DNA of 64,000 nucleotides from Bradyrhizobium sp. Y36. Its GTDB lineage: Bacteria; Pseudomonadota; Alphaproteobacteria; Rhizobiales; Xanthobacteraceae. The translations under genes were made by a program, and so were the position numbers. Shown in pieces: positions 63,517-64,000 of this stretch. The notes beneath the pieces are model-generated. The model was given only the letters and a program-made list of their open reading frames with translations, was not told the origin of the DNA and ran no database searches. Numbering within the stretch: the stretch's first letter is position 1; each line of letters starts with the position of its first letter. The stretch is taken from contig NZ_NWTI01000005.1 in NCBI RefSeq assembly GCF_002531575.1, positions 124,001-188,000 on the forward strand, read 5' to 3'.

Positions 63517-64000
63517 GTGGCCGTGATGGATGCACAACCCACAACGACCGGACCGGCCGGGCTGATAGCGCGCGTGCGCGCCAAGCTCAGCGGCGGATCG
63601 AGCGAGGCATCGCTGACGCGGCGGCTCGCCGGCACCATCTTCATCATCCGCGTGATCAGCGCAGGCATGGCCTATGTCTCGCAGGTGCTGCTGGCGCGCT
63701 GGATGGGCACGTCCGACTACGGCATCTATGTCTATGTCTGGACTTGGGTGCTGCTGCTCGGCAGCATGATGGATTTCGGCATCTCGGCCTCCGCGCAGAA
63801 GATCATTCCGGAATATCGGGCCAGCGGCGAGCAGGCGCTGCTGCGCGGCTTCCTCTCCGGCAGCCGCTGGCTAACCTTGGCCGTGTCCACGCTGGTCTCG
63901 CTCGCTCTTGCCGGCATCGTCAGGCTGCTGTCGCCCTGGATCGATCCAGCCGAGGTGCTGCCGCTCTATATCGGCTGCATGACACTGCCCGCCTTCGTCG
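63517..64000 (+). CDS. Polysaccharide flippase / LPS biosynthesis membrane protein, 5' part (cut by window edge)
   Basis: About 161 codons are visible. After a hydrophilic start (MDAQPTTTGPAGLIARVRAK), membrane segments follow: GTIFIIRVISAGMAYVSQVL, YVWTWVLLLGSMMDFGISAS and LAVSTLVSLALAGIVRLLSP. The segment QVLLARWMGTSDYGIYVYV is the common entry motif of Wzx/MATE-like oligosaccharide flippases. GTG 63517 follows a GGGGG with good spacing; ATG 63526 in frame is the alternative. It probably exports lipid-linked saccharide units for EPS or O-antigen. Confidence 0.82.
   Translation, partial: MAVMDAQPTTTGPAGLIARVRAKLSGGSSEASLTRRLAGTIFIIRVISAGMAYVSQVLLARWMGTSDYGIYVYVWTWVLLLGSMMDFGISASAQKIIPEYRASGEQALLRGFLSGSRWLTLAVSTLVSLALAGIVRLLSPWIDPAEVLPLYIGCMTLPAFV

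Overview
The window is high-GC chromosomal DNA of an alphaproteobacterium. Gene content and protein sequences point to Bradyrhizobium or a close Rhizobiales relative: ZapA / 6S RNA / 5-formyl-THF cyclo-ligase order, a tkt-gap-pgk-fba central carbon block, DUF1192 next to a DUF1465/RcdA homologue, a cysteine-free L31, and a TfdA-alpha-like dioxygenase. The genus call is an inference; no rRNA or tRNA gene lies here. I saw no prophage, insertion sequence, CRISPR array or plasmid function. The window is cut inside an ABC permease gene at the left end and inside a polysaccharide flippase gene at the right end.

Layout. 1-3.4 kb: polyamine-type ABC importer (permease fragment, ATPase, binding protein) divergent from a LysR regulator. 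3.4-11.2 kb: a glutamine amidotransferase, an NTF2-like protein, YbgC, a Tat-exported phosphoesterase, an internally duplicated protein, ruvB, ruvA, an orphan ORF, ruvC and yebC. 11.4-14.8 kb: two soluble chemoreceptors sharing a C-terminal domain, one with a PilZ domain. 15.4-20.7 kb: a periplasmic molybdenum oxidoreductase with an Fe-S subunit and a triheme cytochrome c, then a D-threonine-aldolase-type enzyme. 21.8-24.5 kb: YmdB-like phosphodiesterase, formyl-THF cyclo-ligase, 6S RNA, zapA, DUF4164. 24.9-34.4 kb: transketolase, GAPDH, PGK, class II and class I FBP aldolases, a ThiE-like protein, a Sel1-repeat protein, an inositol-phosphatase-family enzyme. 34.6-40.2 kb: RND efflux pump and adaptor, and a CFA-synthase-type methyltransferase. 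40.4-43.3 kb: a MotA/MotB-like pair without flagellar neighbours, and a GNAT enzyme. 43.5-47.2 kb: MsbA-type exporter, rpmE with promoter and terminator, RcdA homologue, a candidate small RNA, DUF1192. 47.3-54.4 kb: quinone oxidoreductase, a GGDEF-EAL protein with a degenerate GGDEF, a Cache-GGDEF cyclase, galU. 54.6-64 kb: lytic transglycosylase, an SGNH-fold protein without its catalytic residues, CsbD, two SDRs, a TfdA-like dioxygenase, YqgE, a DsbD N-terminal-domain protein, a twin-CX3C secreted peptide, and the flippase start.

The most striking non-gene signal is a population of 21 palindromic intergenic repeats in eight sequence families (called A to H here). Nine of the ten convergent gene junctions carry at least one; the tenth has only 28 bp of room. 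None of the eleven divergent junctions carries one. The rest lie between codirectional genes, including inside apparent operons. The second strong non-gene signal is a candidate ~100-nt small RNA near 46.7 kb with promoter, three hairpins, CCUCCC-type anti-Shine-Dalgarno sequence and an intrinsic terminator. Start codons were chosen by ribosome-binding-site spacing, signal peptide and family length, and often differ from the longest possible frame.
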